Shown: positions 1 through 9,621, numbered from the stretch's first letter. The stretch: 64,000 nt of DNA from Salinibius halmophilus (GCF_003577475.1 NZ_QPEP01000001.1:237830-301829); one strand, 5' to 3'. Translations and numbers: made by a program. The notes: generated by a model not told the origin, from the letters alone.

Positions 1-971
1 CCATCAACAATGATCCCTTTTACTTGCCCAGTCACTTTACCATCGACTATTTCTAGCTCGTTTGCATGAATATAATCAATGCCTAAACGTTTCTGCAGAT
101 ATTGAGCAAAGTAGGTAAAACCACCTGAAATAATGGCAGTTTTGTAGCCTAGCGTATTAAGCGTAGAAATTAGGTGCTCAGCACCTTCGGTAATGACCAA
201 ACGCTCGGCAACCCCTTGCAGCACATCTTCGCTTAGACCCTCTAACAAGGCTAAGCGCTGGCGAAAGCTTTCTTGGAAGTCAATTTCACCACGCATTGCC
301 GCTTCAGTAATGTCCGCAACTTGCTCACCAACCCCTGCTTCAATGGCGAGTTCGTCGATCACCTCTGCTTCAATCAGCGTTGAGTCCATATCGAAGACAA
401 CCAAGCGGCGGTTGCGGCGCCAAATGCTGTCCTCTTGGAAAGCGATATCCACATTGTGCTCAGCAGAAATATTTAAGAAAGCGGCTCGCATCGAATCTGA
501 GTTAGTCGGCTGACCATACAGACTCATCTCAATGCAGGCCTTAGAGCTATTGGTGTCGCTTTGTAACGACTCGCGACCCGTTAAGCGCGTAATGCTTTCT
601 ATGTTCAACCCATGCTCAGTCACAACCGCCGACATCTTGGCAATATGCTCAGCGGTGATTTGACGTGCAAGCAAGGTGACAACGTGCTTTTGTTGCCCTT
701 GACTGGCTACCCAGCTCTCGTACTCAGCGCTTTTTACTGGGCTTAGCTTTAGGGTTAACCCCAGCTCGTGCGCCTTAAAGAGTAAATCACGTACTACCTG
801 CGACTGGTCGTCCGGCAATGACACCAGCATGCCCAAGCTGACGTTATTGTGGATGACAGACTGCCCCATATCGAGGATACGCAAGTTGGCTTGCGCCATA
901 ATATGAGAGAACTGTGCTGTGATGCCGGGTCTATCAGGCCCGGTAACCGTTACAAGAACAATATCTGACAC
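1..971 (-). CDS. serB: Phosphoserine phosphatase SerB (3' end off the window)
   Basis: SerB dephosphorylates O-phosphoserine in the last step of serine synthesis in the cytoplasm. Reading from a GTG at 971 gives a continuous frame of 323 codons that leaves the window at position 1. The N-terminal half looks like an ACT-type regulatory domain (start MSDIVLVTVTGPDRPG). The HAD phosphatase begins at the motif FDMDSTL, where the first Asp is the expected nucleophile, followed by AAMRGEIDF and a later ISGGFTYF segment that carries the Ser/Gly of HAD motif II. The missing part should hold the Lys and motif III. It lies head to head with a YtjB-like gene, as serB does in Escherichia coli. The GTG start follows a small ORF by five bases. 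Confidence 0.95.
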   Translation of the reverse strand, partial: MSDIVLVTVTGPDRPGITAQFSHIMAQANLRILDMGQSVIHNNVSLGMLVSLPDDQSQVVRDLLFKAHELGLTLKLSPVKSAEYESWVASQGQQKHVVTLLARQITAEHIAKMSAVVTEHGLNIESITRLTGRESLQSDTNSSKACIEMSLYGQPTNSDSMRAAFLNISAEHNVDIAFQEDSIWRRNRRLVVFDMDSTLIEAEVIDELAIEAGVGEQVADITEAAMRGEIDFQESFRQRLALLEGLSEDVLQGVAERLVITEGAEHLISTLNTLGYKTAIISGGFTYFAQYLQKRLGIDYIHANELEIVDGKVTGQVKGIIVD

Positions 972-976
972 GTTTA

Positions 977-1147
977 TTAGTCCTGCTGCTGAGTCAACTC
1001 GATAACACGCGCCACTTCAGCTTCTAGTGCTTCGATCAAGTCTTCTGTTTCATGAGTCGACATTGCACGTTTGCGGTTTTTGCCCATGCGGAACAGCCCA
1101 AAACGGATGGCCTCAAGGCGCTGCTGCAGCTCTTCTTGTTTGTTCAT
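977..1147 (-). CDS. Small conserved-looking protein upstream of serB
   Basis: This 56-aa frame starts MNKQEELQQRLEAIRFGLFR and is highly charged, with no signal peptide or membrane segment; it looks mostly helical. A GGAGAG ribosome-binding site lies just before the ATG. It ends five bases before the serB GTG, so the two are probably co-transcribed. I do not recognise the family and give no function. It is supported by the ribosome-binding site, tight spacing and sensible composition; a short spurious frame remains possible. Confidence 0.6.
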   Translation of the reverse strand: MNKQEELQQRLEAIRFGLFRMGKNRKRAMSTHETEDLIEALEAEVARVIELTQQQD

Positions 1148-1227
1148 CTCTAACTCTCCAAATTGCCCATAGCGAAAACTTTCTAAGATAGGTATTTTAG
1201 CTACTTCATTGACGGATTACAGCACGC

Positions 1228-2466
1228 ATGTTCAGTAAAGCGACAAAAGAATACTTAAAAGTTAGCCTGCCGTTGGTTTTGGTATGTTTATTTACCATCA
1301 TTGCCCTGTTTTTGTTATTGATTCGGCCGATGCTGCTGAACCAACAAAGCTGGCAGCAACAAAACCTTAGCGCCATTGCCGATATGACCAGTAAACAAAT
1401 TGCCGCCGACGTATTGCAGCAAGACTGGTTGGCCGCTCAAATCGTGTTAGCCGACATCATCAAACTACCAGCGGTGGGCGCTCTTGAACTGGAATACGCT
1501 GATCGGGTCGAGATCCAACTCGGGGAACTATCAAGCCAAGACAATTGGCAAACCTTTCCCGTGTCATACAACGGCAGTCAAGTTGCGCTCATTCGTTTGC
1601 AAAACTCAACCACCCTGATGTACCAACAAATCGCCACGCTGATTAATGGTGCGATTGTTTTGCTCGCCATTGCAATAGGTGTTTCAGTGTTAGCCGCCGT
1701 GCGCATGCGCCAACAATTTCAACTTCAGCGCAAACTTGTTACCCAACCGCTAGCGAATTATGCACCAACACATTTAAGCAAGCGTCTCGAATCCGTGCAG
1801 TCGGTAGGTGACATGACTGAACTAATTAGCGAATGGCTGCCTGAACTACGCTTAGCCATTACTGCGAACCAACAGTTAACGAGTCAGCAAATTAATCGAC
1901 TACGGCGTAACATGACGCAAGAATTGGTGCAAAAGTCAGGCCAGCACATCGTTTTGTGGGCCGACAGTCCTTCACAAAACGATGACCAACGCCAACGCAT
2001 TCAGCAGCTGATGTACCGTATAGCGCCGATGTACCAAGGGCGCTATAGCCCAGTAAACAACGCCATTGTATTTGCCATAGAACAAGAGCTCAGTGAAGCC
2101 GCTTGGCAAGCTGTGTGCTGTGCTTGGGTCATCCGTGCTACCATTGCCGACGATGATCTTGCCATCGCTCTACATAGCGGCGAACTGCGCATGCAGGTTG
2201 ATGATTACTGTGGCCTGAAACTAGCCAGAGCTAGCGGTACCATGATTGAAAATGGTCAGCGCATGACTCAGTTTTGCCCTGCTAGCGCCATACTGATTAG
2301 TGAACCCACGTTAGATTTGCTTGACAGCGACCGTTTGCAAACCACAATGCACCGCGACATGCCATTGCCAGATGGTGAGCTGCTATCGCTGTGGTTGCTC
2401 GACGATTTGGCCAACCCCTATGGCTCTGTTCTTAACCGACAAGCGCAGCAACTGGAGTTAACCTAG
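1228..2466 (+). CDS. YtjB/AhpA-like membrane protein with long C-terminal extension
   Basis: The 412-aa product starts with a membrane helix (about residues 12-34), has a periplasmic segment of roughly 100 residues, and a second helix (about 135-160, GAIVLLAIAIGVSVLAAVR). This N-terminal part and the position divergent from serB match the YtjB/Smp family, whose E. coli member is only about 214 aa and poorly understood. The extra C-terminal part (about 225-395) shows a spaced pattern like a class III nucleotide cyclase: an LWADS strand, a repeat of helices with AAWQAV, then IALHSGELRM and ILISEPTLDLL. The catalytic metal-binding residues of true cyclases are not evident, so I read it as a degenerate domain. 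Its TAG stop overlaps the GTG start of hmuU by one base. Confidence 0.75.
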   Translation: MFSKATKEYLKVSLPLVLVCLFTIIALFLLLIRPMLLNQQSWQQQNLSAIADMTSKQIAADVLQQDWLAAQIVLADIIKLPAVGALELEYADRVEIQLGELSSQDNWQTFPVSYNGSQVALIRLQNSTTLMYQQIATLINGAIVLLAIAIGVSVLAAVRMRQQFQLQRKLVTQPLANYAPTHLSKRLESVQSVGDMTELISEWLPELRLAITANQQLTSQQINRLRRNMTQELVQKSGQHIVLWADSPSQNDDQRQRIQQLMYRIAPMYQGRYSPVNNAIVFAIEQELSEAAWQAVCCAWVIRATIADDDLAIALHSGELRMQVDDYCGLKLARASGTMIENGQRMTQFCPASAILISEPTLDLLDSDRLQTTMHRDMPLPDGELLSLWLLDDLANPYGSVLNRQAQQLELT

Positions 2467-3464
2467 TGCCCGCTGGAAAGCTACTTTTTATTGCCACATT
2501 AATTGCCCTAGCCGCCATGGTGCTGACCGCGTTAGCAATTGGTGGCGCCCCGTTGGCGCTATCGCAGGTGATCTACCAACTTGGACATCCATTTCAAGGC
2601 GACACGCCAATCAACAATATTATTTGGCAGTTGCGCGTACCCAGGGTGTTACTTGGCATTATCAGTGGTGCCTTGTTAGGCATCTGTGGCGCTACGGCAC
2701 AAGGCATTTTTCGCAACCCACTAGCAGAGCCCGGCCTGATTGGTGTGACCGCTGGCGGGTCGTTAGGCGCCGTCATCGTAATAGTTTTCTGGACCAACAC
2801 CCCGTTATTTGTTTTACCCCTAGCGGCATTTGTCGGTGGTCTGCTCGCTACACAGTTAGCGGTAAAGGTCGCCAAGCTTGCGGGTAATCAAACCATTACG
2901 CTCATTTTAGCCGGTTTAGCCATTAACATTATTGCAGGCGCCGGCGTTGGCATTGCAGCGTATTTTGCCGACGCCAATCAACTGCGTTTGATCTTATTTT
3001 GGAACCTTGGCAGCCTTGCCAGCGCTAGCTGGTACAAAGTACTCATTAGTGGCGCCTTATTGATTGCCGTGGTTCCCCTCATTTGGCAACAGTGGCGCTT
3101 GCTCAATGCGCTCTTGCTTGGTGAGTCGGAAGCGCGACATCTAGGCTTTGCCGTGCAAAAACAGAAAAAACGCTTAATTATTTGGATGTCGGCAGGGGTT
3201 GCCGGTGCCGTTGCGTTTACTGGCACCATAGGCTTTATTGGCCTGATAGTGCCGCATATCGTGCGCTTATTGGTCGGCCCTGATCATCGTTGGGTGCTGC
3301 CGATTTCCGCTACGATTGGTGCCACGTTTTTACTGCTCACAGACCTGATTGCCCGCAGCTTGTTCAGCCCACTTGAGCTGCCGCTTGGCATTTTAACCGC
3401 TCTGATTGGTGGGCCAATTTTCATTTGGCTATTAGTCAGACAGTACCGCAGGAGTATGGTATGA
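2466..3464 (+). CDS. hmuU: FecCD-type ABC permease, haem/siderophore/B12 class (HmuU-like)
   Basis: This is the inner-membrane permease of a type II ABC importer for haem, iron chelates or cobalamin. The 332-aa protein has about ten hydrophobic segments. The family signature lies in LRVPRVLLGIISGALLGICG and the following RNPLAEPGLIGV segment, and GFIGLIVPHIVRL is the cytoplasmic coupling region that touches the ATPase. Wording is closest to haem permease HmuU, though BtuC cannot be excluded. It starts at GTG 2466, overlapping the previous stop by one base, and overlaps hmuV by four (ATGA). No periplasmic binding protein or TonB receptor lies nearby, so those partners must be elsewhere. Confidence 0.85.
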   Translation: MPAGKLLFIATLIALAAMVLTALAIGGAPLALSQVIYQLGHPFQGDTPINNIIWQLRVPRVLLGIISGALLGICGATAQGIFRNPLAEPGLIGVTAGGSLGAVIVIVFWTNTPLFVLPLAAFVGGLLATQLAVKVAKLAGNQTITLILAGLAINIIAGAGVGIAAYFADANQLRLILFWNLGSLASASWYKVLISGALLIAVVPLIWQQWRLLNALLLGESEARHLGFAVQKQKKRLIIWMSAGVAGAVAFTGTIGFIGLIVPHIVRLLVGPDHRWVLPISATIGATFLLLTDLIARSLFSPLELPLGILTALIGGPIFIWLLVRQYRRSMV

Positions 3465-4237
3465 GCTTGTCGGTCGTTGGCATTGAGGCCTATCAAGGCC
3501 AGCAACAAGTGCTGAAAGACGTCACGCTCACGGTGAAACCCGGCGAGCGAATTGCCGTGATTGGTCAAAATGGTGCCGGTAAATCAACACTACTAAAGTG
3601 CATGACCGGCGAGCTCACACCCAAGCGCGGCAAGGTCCTGCTAAATAAAAAGCCCATTCAGCATTGGGATGATGAAGAGCGCGCGCAATTGATGGCGGTT
3701 CTGCCACAGAAGTCGACCTTAGGCTTCGACTTTTTAGTAGAAGAAGTGGTGGCCTTTGGGCGCTACCCGCACAATACCAGTCACCGGCATAACCAAAAAC
3801 TGATCAAGCAGGCGCTAGAACACGTGGAACTAAGCCACTACCGTCAACGTCACTACACACAGTTATCTGGTGGTGAGCAACAACGCGTGCAGCTAGCACG
3901 GGTACTGGTGCAAATTTGGGAGCAAGTAGAGCTTGGCCACCGCTACTTGTTATTAGACGAACCGACCAACGCCCTCGACTTACATCATCAAGAAGAGTTA
4001 TTTAAACAAGTGAGTCTATTTGCCCGCCAGGGAATCGGCGTGTTATTTATTTTGCATGACGTCAACCTTGCTGCCCGCCATGCCGATCAAGTGGCCATCG
4101 TACACCAAGGGGTTATTGCAAACCTAGGACACCCCCGCGACGTATTAACTGAGCAAGCGCTGGCCGAGTGTTTTGGCCTGCAAGTTGCTCAGGTTATGCA
4201 TCCAACATTACAGGTGCCGCAGTTTATTCCGCTATGA
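3461..4237 (+). CDS. hmuV: ABC transporter ATP-binding protein, HmuV-like
   Basis: This ATPase energises the preceding permease. The 258-aa protein shows Walker A (GQNGAGKSTLLK), a Q-loop (VLPQKS), the ABC signature LSGGEQQRVQLARVL, Walker B (YLLLDEPTNALD) and the H-loop (ILHDVNLAARHAD). The segment VEEVVAFGRYPH after the Q-loop is typical of HmuV haem-transport ATPases. I start it at ATG 3461: an AGGAGT ribosome-binding site sits at 3450-3455 and the ATG overlaps the hmuU stop in an ATGA. A longer in-frame extension upstream would lie inside hmuU and is unlikely. It overlaps the Rieske gene by four bases. Confidence 0.88.
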   Translation: MSLSVVGIEAYQGQQQVLKDVTLTVKPGERIAVIGQNGAGKSTLLKCMTGELTPKRGKVLLNKKPIQHWDDEERAQLMAVLPQKSTLGFDFLVEEVVAFGRYPHNTSHRHNQKLIKQALEHVELSHYRQRHYTQLSGGEQQRVQLARVLVQIWEQVELGHRYLLLDEPTNALDLHHQEELFKQVSLFARQGIGVLFILHDVNLAARHADQVAIVHQGVIANLGHPRDVLTEQALAECFGLQVAQVMHPTLQVPQFIPL

Positions 4238-4539
4238 AACAGTTTATTGTTGATCATATCCAAGAAGGTTGCGCAGCTAGTCTAACGCGCGAGATATTTG
4301 CTGTTCGCCGTGGTGGCCAGTTATATGTGTACCAAAACGAATGCCCACACTTGGGGGTGAACCTAGAGTTTCAAGAAAACCAGTTCCTCGACAGCCAAGG
4401 CGCTCACATCATTTGCAGTACCCATGGTGCCTTGTTTGAGATTGCTACGGGCGAGTGTATTTTTGGCCCTTGTAGTGGTGACTACCTTGAAGCCATAGAG
4501 TTTGATTGGCTTAACCCTTCAACCATCACGATAAGATAG
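4234..4539 (+). CDS. Rieske [2Fe-2S] ferredoxin-like protein
   Basis: The 101-aa protein is a stand-alone Rieske domain. The two cluster-binding boxes are clear: ECPHLG (Cys-X-His) at about residues 38-41 and CSTHGALF (Cys-X2-His) at about 59-62. Such small proteins (NirD-like family) act as electron carriers or as subunits of oxygenases and reductases. The gene starts at ATG 4234 inside the hmuV stop (ATGA), and is followed one base later by gluQ. Placement behind a haem/iron importer suggests co-regulation with iron, but no partner enzyme is visible. A frame extending upstream to 4168 belongs inside hmuV and is rejected as start. Confidence 0.85.
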   Translation: MKQFIVDHIQEGCAASLTREIFAVRRGGQLYVYQNECPHLGVNLEFQENQFLDSQGAHIICSTHGALFEIATGECIFGPCSGDYLEAIEFDWLNPSTITIR

Positions 4540-4540
4540 T

Positions 4541-5377
4541 ATGTACATTGGTCGTTTTGCGCCGTCTCCCACCGGTAAATTACACCTAGGTTCATTGTTT
4601 GCGGCCGTGGCATCATGGCTAGATGCGCGCGCTGCAGGTGGGCAATGGTTGATACGAATTGAGGATTTGGACCCACCACGCGAAGAGCTAGGGGCGAGTC
4701 AACATATCATCGACACGCTAGCGGCCTATGGTTTGGTATCAGATCAACCGATCATTTTTCAATCGCAGCGCCATGAAGCCTATGAAACCGCGCTCTCAAC
4801 ATTACAAACAACCGGCCAGTTATTTTGGTGTCGCTGCTCGCGCAAGCAACTAGCAGGCCTACCTAGCTACCCAGGCACCTGTTTTGCTTATCAATCTACC
4901 CGCCCTGATGCTGCAGCTAAGTTTAGAGTGGATAATTCACTGTCATTTAACGACCGCTTGCAGGGCCCACAAGACTACCCACCGTGTGAGCCATTTGTTG
5001 TGCGCCGCCGTGATAAATTATGGGCTTATCAGTTAGCCGTTGTGGTTGATGACGCCTTTTCTGGGGTAACCGATGTGGTACGGGGAATTGATTTGATCGA
5101 CTCAACACCCATGCAAATCGCGCTGCAGCAAGCACTTGGCCTGCCAACACCAACCTATGCCCACTTGCCGGTAATCGTAAATCCTGATGGCAGCAAGTTA
5201 TCGAAACAAAACTTGGCGCAGCCTATTTCGGTTAACAATAAAGAAGAGGTGCTACAAAACGTTTTAGCAAGACTAGCAATCGATGTGGCGCAGGGGCCGG
5301 TAGAACAGATGTTAAAACAAGCCGTGTTATTGTGGCAGCCGCAGCGGTTACGTGCGACTACCACACAAGCGCTTTAA
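4541..5377 (+). CDS. gluQ: Glutamyl-Q tRNA(Asp) synthetase GluQ
   Basis: GluQ (YadB) attaches glutamate to the queuosine at position 34 of tRNA-Asp. The 278-aa protein is a truncated class I GluRS: it has the nucleotide-binding HIGH-like box ([15 protein letters not shown]), a zinc-type CRCSRKQL...YPGTC segment, [18 protein letters not shown] and a KMSKS-like GSKLSKQN, but lacks the anticodon-binding half of GluRS, as expected. It is the last gene of the hmuUV-Rieske run. Its stop codon overlaps that of convergent speD (TAA at 5375-5377 against the complement of 5374-5376). Confidence 0.93.
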   Translation: MYIGRFAPSPTGKLHLGSLFAAVASWLDARAAGGQWLIRIEDLDPPREELGASQHIIDTLAAYGLVSDQPIIFQSQRHEAYETALSTLQTTGQLFWCRCSRKQLAGLPSYPGTCFAYQSTRPDAAAKFRVDNSLSFNDRLQGPQDYPPCEPFVVRRRDKLWAYQLAVVVDDAFSGVTDVVRGIDLIDSTPMQIALQQALGLPTPTYAHLPVIVNPDGSKLSKQNLAQPISVNNKEEVLQNVLARLAIDVAQGPVEQMLKQAVLLWQPQRLRATTTQAL

Positions 5378-6177
5378 TCGCGCGTAGGCATATTGCGGGC
5401 GTAGAAGATTTCCTGCATTTCGTGCTGCAAGCGACGCTCTATGTCAGCCTGTTCCGCGTCGGATAGCTGCGCAACACCCGCACCAAATAGATAATCATCG
5501 AGATCAAACTCACGACGTAACATTTTGGTGTGGAAAATATTCTCTTGGAATACATTCACGTCGACCATCTGATACTTCTGGCGGGTTTCTTCCGTCATGT
5601 AATTCTGGATCGAATTAATATCATGGTCGATGTAATGCTTGGTTCCGTCGATATCACGGGTGAAACCGCGGACTCGGTAGTCTACCGTTGCGATATCAGA
5701 ATCTAACGCGTGGATTAAGAAATTCAAAGCACGCAACGGTGAAATCACCCCACAAGTCGACACGTCGATATCGGCACGGAATGTACTAATGCCATCATCT
5801 GGGTGACTCTCTGGATAGGTATGCACGGTAATATGAGACTTATCAAGGTGAGCAACGACCGATTCTGGCAGTGGACCAGGTGCTTCTTCAGTCGTATCAG
5901 CACCCAGGTGCTCTACTGGATGCTCAGCAATCAGAATGGTAACACTAGCGCCATGCGGCTCATAGTCTTGACGAGCGATGTTTAACACATTGGCACCGAT
6001 GATCTCGGTCACTTGTTCAAGAATCTCAGTTAACCGGTCGGCACTGTACTGTTCGTCGATATAATCGATGTACTCTTTCTTTTGCTCTTCGGTTTTCGCG
6101 TAACAAATATCATAGATATTGAAACTGAGCGATTTTGTCAGGTTGTTAAACCCGTGGAGTTCAATGGTATTCTCCAT
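5374..6177 (-). CDS. speD: S-adenosylmethionine decarboxylase proenzyme SpeD
   Basis: SpeD makes decarboxylated AdoMet, the aminopropyl donor for spermidine. The 267-aa protein is close to the E. coli enzyme (264 aa) along its full length, for example [20 protein letters not shown] and [19 protein letters not shown], where the Ser of KSH is the self-cleavage site that becomes the pyruvoyl cofactor. I choose the ATG at 6177 over one 36 bases upstream because homology begins there and a GGAGG lies about ten bases before it. speE is not next to it. The order speD, OsmC protein, crp matches the Pseudomonas vfr region. Confidence 0.95.
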   Translation of the reverse strand: MENTIELHGFNNLTKSLSFNIYDICYAKTEEQKKEYIDYIDEQYSADRLTEILEQVTEIIGANVLNIARQDYEPHGASVTILIAEHPVEHLGADTTEEAPGPLPESVVAHLDKSHITVHTYPESHPDDGISTFRADIDVSTCGVISPLRALNFLIHALDSDIATVDYRVRGFTRDIDGTKHYIDHDINSIQNYMTEETRQKYQMVDVNVFQENIFHTKMLRREFDLDDYLFGAGVAQLSDAEQADIERRLQHEMQEIFYARNMPTRD

Positions 6178-6209
6178 CGCGGCTGAGCCTCCAATAGTAG
6201 CGGAGTGGA

Positions 6210-6239
6210 TCAAAATTGGCCGCGTATTATGCGGCCAAT
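6210..6239 (-). terminator. Hairpin terminator between the OsmC gene and speD
   Basis: A perfect 9-bp stem (ATTGGCCGC at 6215-6223 and GCGGCCAAT at 6231-6239, 7-base loop) is followed on the minus strand by TTTT. It lies between two genes read in the same direction and probably ends the OsmC transcript. The T run is short, so termination may be partial. Confidence 0.55.
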
Positions 6240-6272
6240 ATCACCCAATCACCTAGTTTTTTTTGCGACTTT

Positions 6273-6695
6273 TTAGCTCGCTTCAACAATTTTTACATCA
6301 TGGGTAATGTCTACGCCAGCGGCAGCCAGCATAATCGATGCAGAGCAATACTTTTCGGCTGACAGCGCCACCGCACGTTCTACTTTTTTGGCGTTTAGAT
6401 TGCTGCCCGTTACTTCAAAAGTTATGTGAATTTTTGTAAACACTGCCGGCACGGCATCGGCTCGCTCGGCAGTAAGCTTGGCCACGCAGTCGCTAACTTG
6501 CTCACGCATCTTTTCCAGCGTTGTCACCACGTCGAAACTCGCACAGCCACCCAAGCCAGTTAAAATCAGCTCCATTGGACGGAAGCCACGATCCTGACCA
6601 CCGTATGACTCAGGCCCTTCCATAATAACTTCATGGCCTCGTTCTACCGAACCGGTGAACATTACCCCTTCTTTCCAAGACACTTCTGCTTTCAT
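6273..6695 (-). CDS. OsmC-family protein (YhfA-like)
   Basis: The 140-aa protein belongs to the OsmC/Ohr fold of thiol-dependent peroxidase-like proteins. Two cysteines at the family positions are visible: GLGGCASFDVVTTL and AEKYCSASIMLA. It is divergent from crp, exactly as yhfA is in E. coli, which supports the YhfA branch. The family is linked to peroxide reduction, but the substrate of YhfA proteins is not established. Transcription runs away from crp, with a shared upstream region of 127 bp. Confidence 0.88.
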   Translation of the reverse strand: MKAEVSWKEGVMFTGSVERGHEVIMEGPESYGGQDRGFRPMELILTGLGGCASFDVVTTLEKMREQVSDCVAKLTAERADAVPAVFTKIHITFEVTGSNLNAKKVERAVALSAEKYCSASIMLAAAGVDITHDVKIVEAS

Positions 6696-6822
6696 TGCGC
6701 TATCCTCAAATAGTGACAGGGCGCAAGACTAATAAAGCCAGAACAACTCAGCAATAGCCAGATGCGATAAAAACCGACATAATGAAAAATAAAGTCAGCC
6801 AGCTACTAGTGAGCCATGACAT

Positions 6823-7512
6823 ATGGAAAATATGAATTCGACTAAACACTTAGATTATTTTTTGTCACAGTGCCACCGCCGCAAGTATCCAAGTAAAACT
6901 ACTTTGATCTACGCCGGTGATCGCAGTGATACGCTGTTCTATGTGATTAAAGGGACGGTATCTGTGGTCATTGAAGATGATGATGGCCGCGAAATGATTA
7001 TGGCTTATCTCAATCCAGGGGATTTCTTTGGTGAGATGGGTTTGTTTGATGAAGTAGAGACGCGCTCAGCCTGGGTAAAAACCCGTACCGAGTGTGAAAT
7101 CGCGGAAATCAGCTATGGTCGCTTCCGTGAAATAGCCCGCGACGACCCAGCGGTGCTTTATTTCATCGGCGAACAAATGGCCTCACGTTTGCGCAATACT
7201 ACCCGCAAAGTAGGTGACCTTGCTTTCTTAGACGTGACAGGCCGTGTGGCCCGCACCCTACTTGATTTGTGCGAACAGCCAGATGCCATGACCCACCCTG
7301 ACGGCATGCAGATTAAGATCACTCGCCAAGAGATTGGTCGCATTGTTGGCTGTTCACGCGAGATGGTTGGCCGCGTATTAAAGGCACTAGAAGATCAAGG
7401 CCTAATTGCTGTGAAAGGCAAAACCATGGTGATCTACGGCACGCGCGGGCGCGACGCTAAGCTTGCCCAACCACTTGCACGCGCAACGGGCAGCAATACC
7501 GACGCTAGTTAA
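6823..7512 (+). CDS. crp: cAMP receptor protein (Crp/Vfr)
   Basis: This is a global cAMP-dependent transcription regulator. The 229-aa protein follows E. coli Crp closely: cyclic-nucleotide fold with [16 protein letters not shown] (Arg-Ser that bind cAMP phosphate), the dimer helix, and an HTH helix [19 protein letters not shown] identical in most contacts to Crp, so the DNA site should be the usual TGTGA-N6-TCACA. It has an extra tail of about 19 residues after YGTR. The start is not certain: ATG 6823 or ATG 6832 are both poorly spaced from a weak ribosome-binding site. Confidence 0.95.
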   Translation: MENMNSTKHLDYFLSQCHRRKYPSKTTLIYAGDRSDTLFYVIKGTVSVVIEDDDGREMIMAYLNPGDFFGEMGLFDEVETRSAWVKTRTECEIAEISYGRFREIARDDPAVLYFIGEQMASRLRNTTRKVGDLAFLDVTGRVARTLLDLCEQPDAMTHPDGMQIKITRQEIGRIVGCSREMVGRVLKALEDQGLIAVKGKTMVIYGTRGRDAKLAQPLARATGSNTDAS

Positions 7513-7528
7513 CCGCGACATAATTATT

Positions 7529-7560
7529 AAAAAGGCCATCACATTGATGGCCTTTTTTTA
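7529..7560. terminator. Bidirectional terminator after crp
   Basis: Stem GGCCATC/GATGGCC (7534-7540 and 7546-7552) with loop ACATT, flanked by AAAAA on one side and TTTTTTT on the other. It can terminate crp on the plus strand and the small membrane-protein/trpC transcript on the minus strand. Confidence 0.9.
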
Positions 7561-7565
7561 TGGTG

Positions 7566-7751
7566 TTAAAACCCACCTGTACAACTGCGCACCGCAGCGA
7601 GCAGCAAAAATACGCCAAACATAATCATGAGTATGCGAGAGTATTTTTGCCACTGTTCAGGTGACAAGGTGGTGGGGTTTTTACTCGTTACCAGCAACAC
7701 TACCGCCACAACGGCAAATAGAATGGCAAGTATATAAACGATCACCGGCAT
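7566..7751 (-). CDS. Small two-helix membrane protein after trpC
   Basis: The 61-aa protein has two hydrophobic segments, about residues 3-22 and 39-55, separated by a short polar loop (TSKNPTTLSPEQWQK). Its ATG overlaps the trpC stop in TAATG, so it is translated from the trpGDC message and is followed by the shared terminator. I do not recognise the function. Conserved coupling with trpC would need checking in relatives. Confidence 0.7.
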   Translation of the reverse strand: MPVIVYILAILFAVVAVVLLVTSKNPTTLSPEQWQKYSRILMIMFGVFLLLAAVRSCTGGF

Positions 7752-8545
7752 TAGCTAAACAGCTCCTTCAGGGCAGTACCAGGTTCAGGCTGGCGCATAA
7801 ATGCTTCGCCAACGAGGAACGCATGTACTGCTTTGTCACGCATGGCTTGCACATCGTCTTTCGTTGCGATGCCCGATTCAGTCACTACTATGCACTCATC
7901 TGGAATCATCGGCAATAAATCCCAAGTCGTTGCTAGCGATACCTCAAAGTTATGCAAATTACGGTTATTGATACCCAGCAGGGTATTTCCAAGCTTTAGC
8001 GTGCGCTCGCATTCTGTGCGGTCATGCACTTCAATAAGCACATCCATACCCAGTTCAATCGCTTGCGCGTTGAGTTCGGCCATTTGCCCATCGTCGAGCG
8101 CTGCTGCAATAAGCAGTATGCAATCGGCGCCCATTGCCCGTGCTTCAGCAACTTGGTAAGGGTCAACAATGAAGTCCTTACGAATAACAGGCAGTGAGCA
8201 GGCTGCTCGTGCTTCAATTAAATAATCAGTGGCTCCCTGGAAGAAGTCCACATCGGTTAGCACCGACAAGCACGCCGCACCGCCTAATTCATAGGATTTA
8301 GCGATTGCGCCTGGGGCAAAATCTGCGCGGATCACCCCCTTTGATGGGCTCGCCTTCTTGGCTTCGGCAATCACGGCTGACTGACCAGCGGCGATTTTCG
8401 CTTGCATGGCCGCGACAAAACCACGACAGGCATCTTGGTTTTTCGCTTGTTTCTCTAGTTCAGCTAATGACACAACTGCCGAACGTTCTTTGTTTTCTTC
8501 ATGCTTGCGCGCAATAATGCGCTCGAGAACAGTGGGTAAACTCAT
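7751..8545 (-). CDS. trpC: Indole-3-glycerol phosphate synthase TrpC
   Basis: TrpC closes the indole ring in tryptophan synthesis. The 264-aa protein is monofunctional, not fused to TrpF as in E. coli. Visible motifs include [18 protein letters not shown] (substrate loop with catalytic Lys), [30 protein letters not shown] and VVTESGI. It overlaps trpD by four bases. trpF, trpB and trpA are not here, matching the split trp arrangement of Pseudomonas. Confidence 0.95.
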   Translation of the reverse strand: MSLPTVLERIIARKHEENKERSAVVSLAELEKQAKNQDACRGFVAAMQAKIAAGQSAVIAEAKKASPSKGVIRADFAPGAIAKSYELGGAACLSVLTDVDFFQGATDYLIEARAACSLPVIRKDFIVDPYQVAEARAMGADCILLIAAALDDGQMAELNAQAIELGMDVLIEVHDRTECERTLKLGNTLLGINNRNLHNFEVSLATTWDLLPMIPDECIVVTESGIATKDDVQAMRDKAVHAFLVGEAFMRQPEPGTALKELFS

Positions 8546-9585
8546 CCGCGGTATACCTGGGTAAATTGTGCTAATTCGCGTAGCTTCTCGCCGCTCAGAC
8601 CAGTTAAAATCGCGTCTTCGGCTCTGGCTACCCCTTCTTTAAGCGTGTCGGCAATGCCTGCAACATACAGCGCTGCCCCGGCATTCAGTGCAATCACCTC
8701 GGCTGCTTTTTCAGCCACCGGTGTGGTGCGCTTGCCAAGTGCCTCTTTAATCAACGCCAATGACTCATCGGCCGACGTCACACTTAGATCATCGATTGCT
8801 TGTGTGGTTAGGCCAACTTGCTCTGGTGTAACACTGTACTCAGTCACTTTGCCGTTTTTCAGCTCCGCCACATGCGTTGGCGCCGCTAAACTAAATTCGT
8901 CTAGGCCGTCCTCACTGTGCACCACAAGGACATGTTCACTGCCAAGCTGATTCAACACTTCGGCCAGTGGCGCGCATAGTGCTTTGTCGAACACGCCAAT
9001 CACTTGCCGTTTAACCCTTGCAGGGTTCGTCATTGGCCCTAATAGGTTAAACAATGTACGCATCCCTAGTGATTTTCTTGCTGGCATTACGTGGCGAACA
9101 GCGGCATGGTGCATAGGTGCAAACATAAACCCAACGCCGACATTTTCAACACACCGAGCAATTTGCTCTGGGGTTAATTCTAGGAAGATGCCTGCCTGCT
9201 CTAGTAGATCTGAGCTGCCACTGGCTGACGACACCGATCGGTTGCCGTGTTTAGCCACATAACCACCCGCAGCAGTAATCACAAAGGCCGCCGCCGTTGA
9301 CACATTAAACAGGTTTGAACCATCACCGCCGGTGCCACAGGTATCAACGGCCACCACATCCTCAGGCAACTCAACCGGCGTCATTAGGCTTCGCATCACG
9401 GACACCGCTGCAGCAATTTCGTCAATGGTTTCACCCTTTATCCGCAACGCAACCAGAAAGCCACCTATTTGCGCGTCGCTGCACTGGCCTGTCATGATGT
9501 CGTTCATCACAGCGGCCATGTCGTCTTTGGATAAGTGTTGACCGGCCACAACCTGTGCCAGTGCCTGAGTTATGTTCATTGCCAC
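8542..9585 (-). CDS. trpD: Anthranilate phosphoribosyltransferase TrpD
   Basis: TrpD transfers the phosphoribosyl group to anthranilate. The 347-aa protein has the PRPP site [20 protein letters not shown], the [18 protein letters not shown] loop and [18 protein letters not shown]. It is free-standing and not fused to TrpG. AGGAGT sits seven bases before the ATG. It follows trpG by 36 bases and overlaps trpC, so trpG-trpD-trpC act as one operon. Confidence 0.96.
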   Translation of the reverse strand: MAMNITQALAQVVAGQHLSKDDMAAVMNDIMTGQCSDAQIGGFLVALRIKGETIDEIAAAVSVMRSLMTPVELPEDVVAVDTCGTGGDGSNLFNVSTAAAFVITAAGGYVAKHGNRSVSSASGSSDLLEQAGIFLELTPEQIARCVENVGVGFMFAPMHHAAVRHVMPARKSLGMRTLFNLLGPMTNPARVKRQVIGVFDKALCAPLAEVLNQLGSEHVLVVHSEDGLDEFSLAAPTHVAELKNGKVTEYSVTPEQVGLTTQAIDDLSVTSADESLALIKEALGKRTTPVAEKAAEVIALNAGAALYVAGIADTLKEGVARAEDAILTGLSGEKLRELAQFTQVYRG

Positions 9586-9621
9586 TCCTAATATTCTTAT
9601 AATTCCTGCTGGCGCTAACGC

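Noticed and set aside
193-513. Open frame on the plus strand inside serB
   Set aside because: It is a shadow of serB: the minus-strand frame encodes the ACT/HAD protein with clear motifs.
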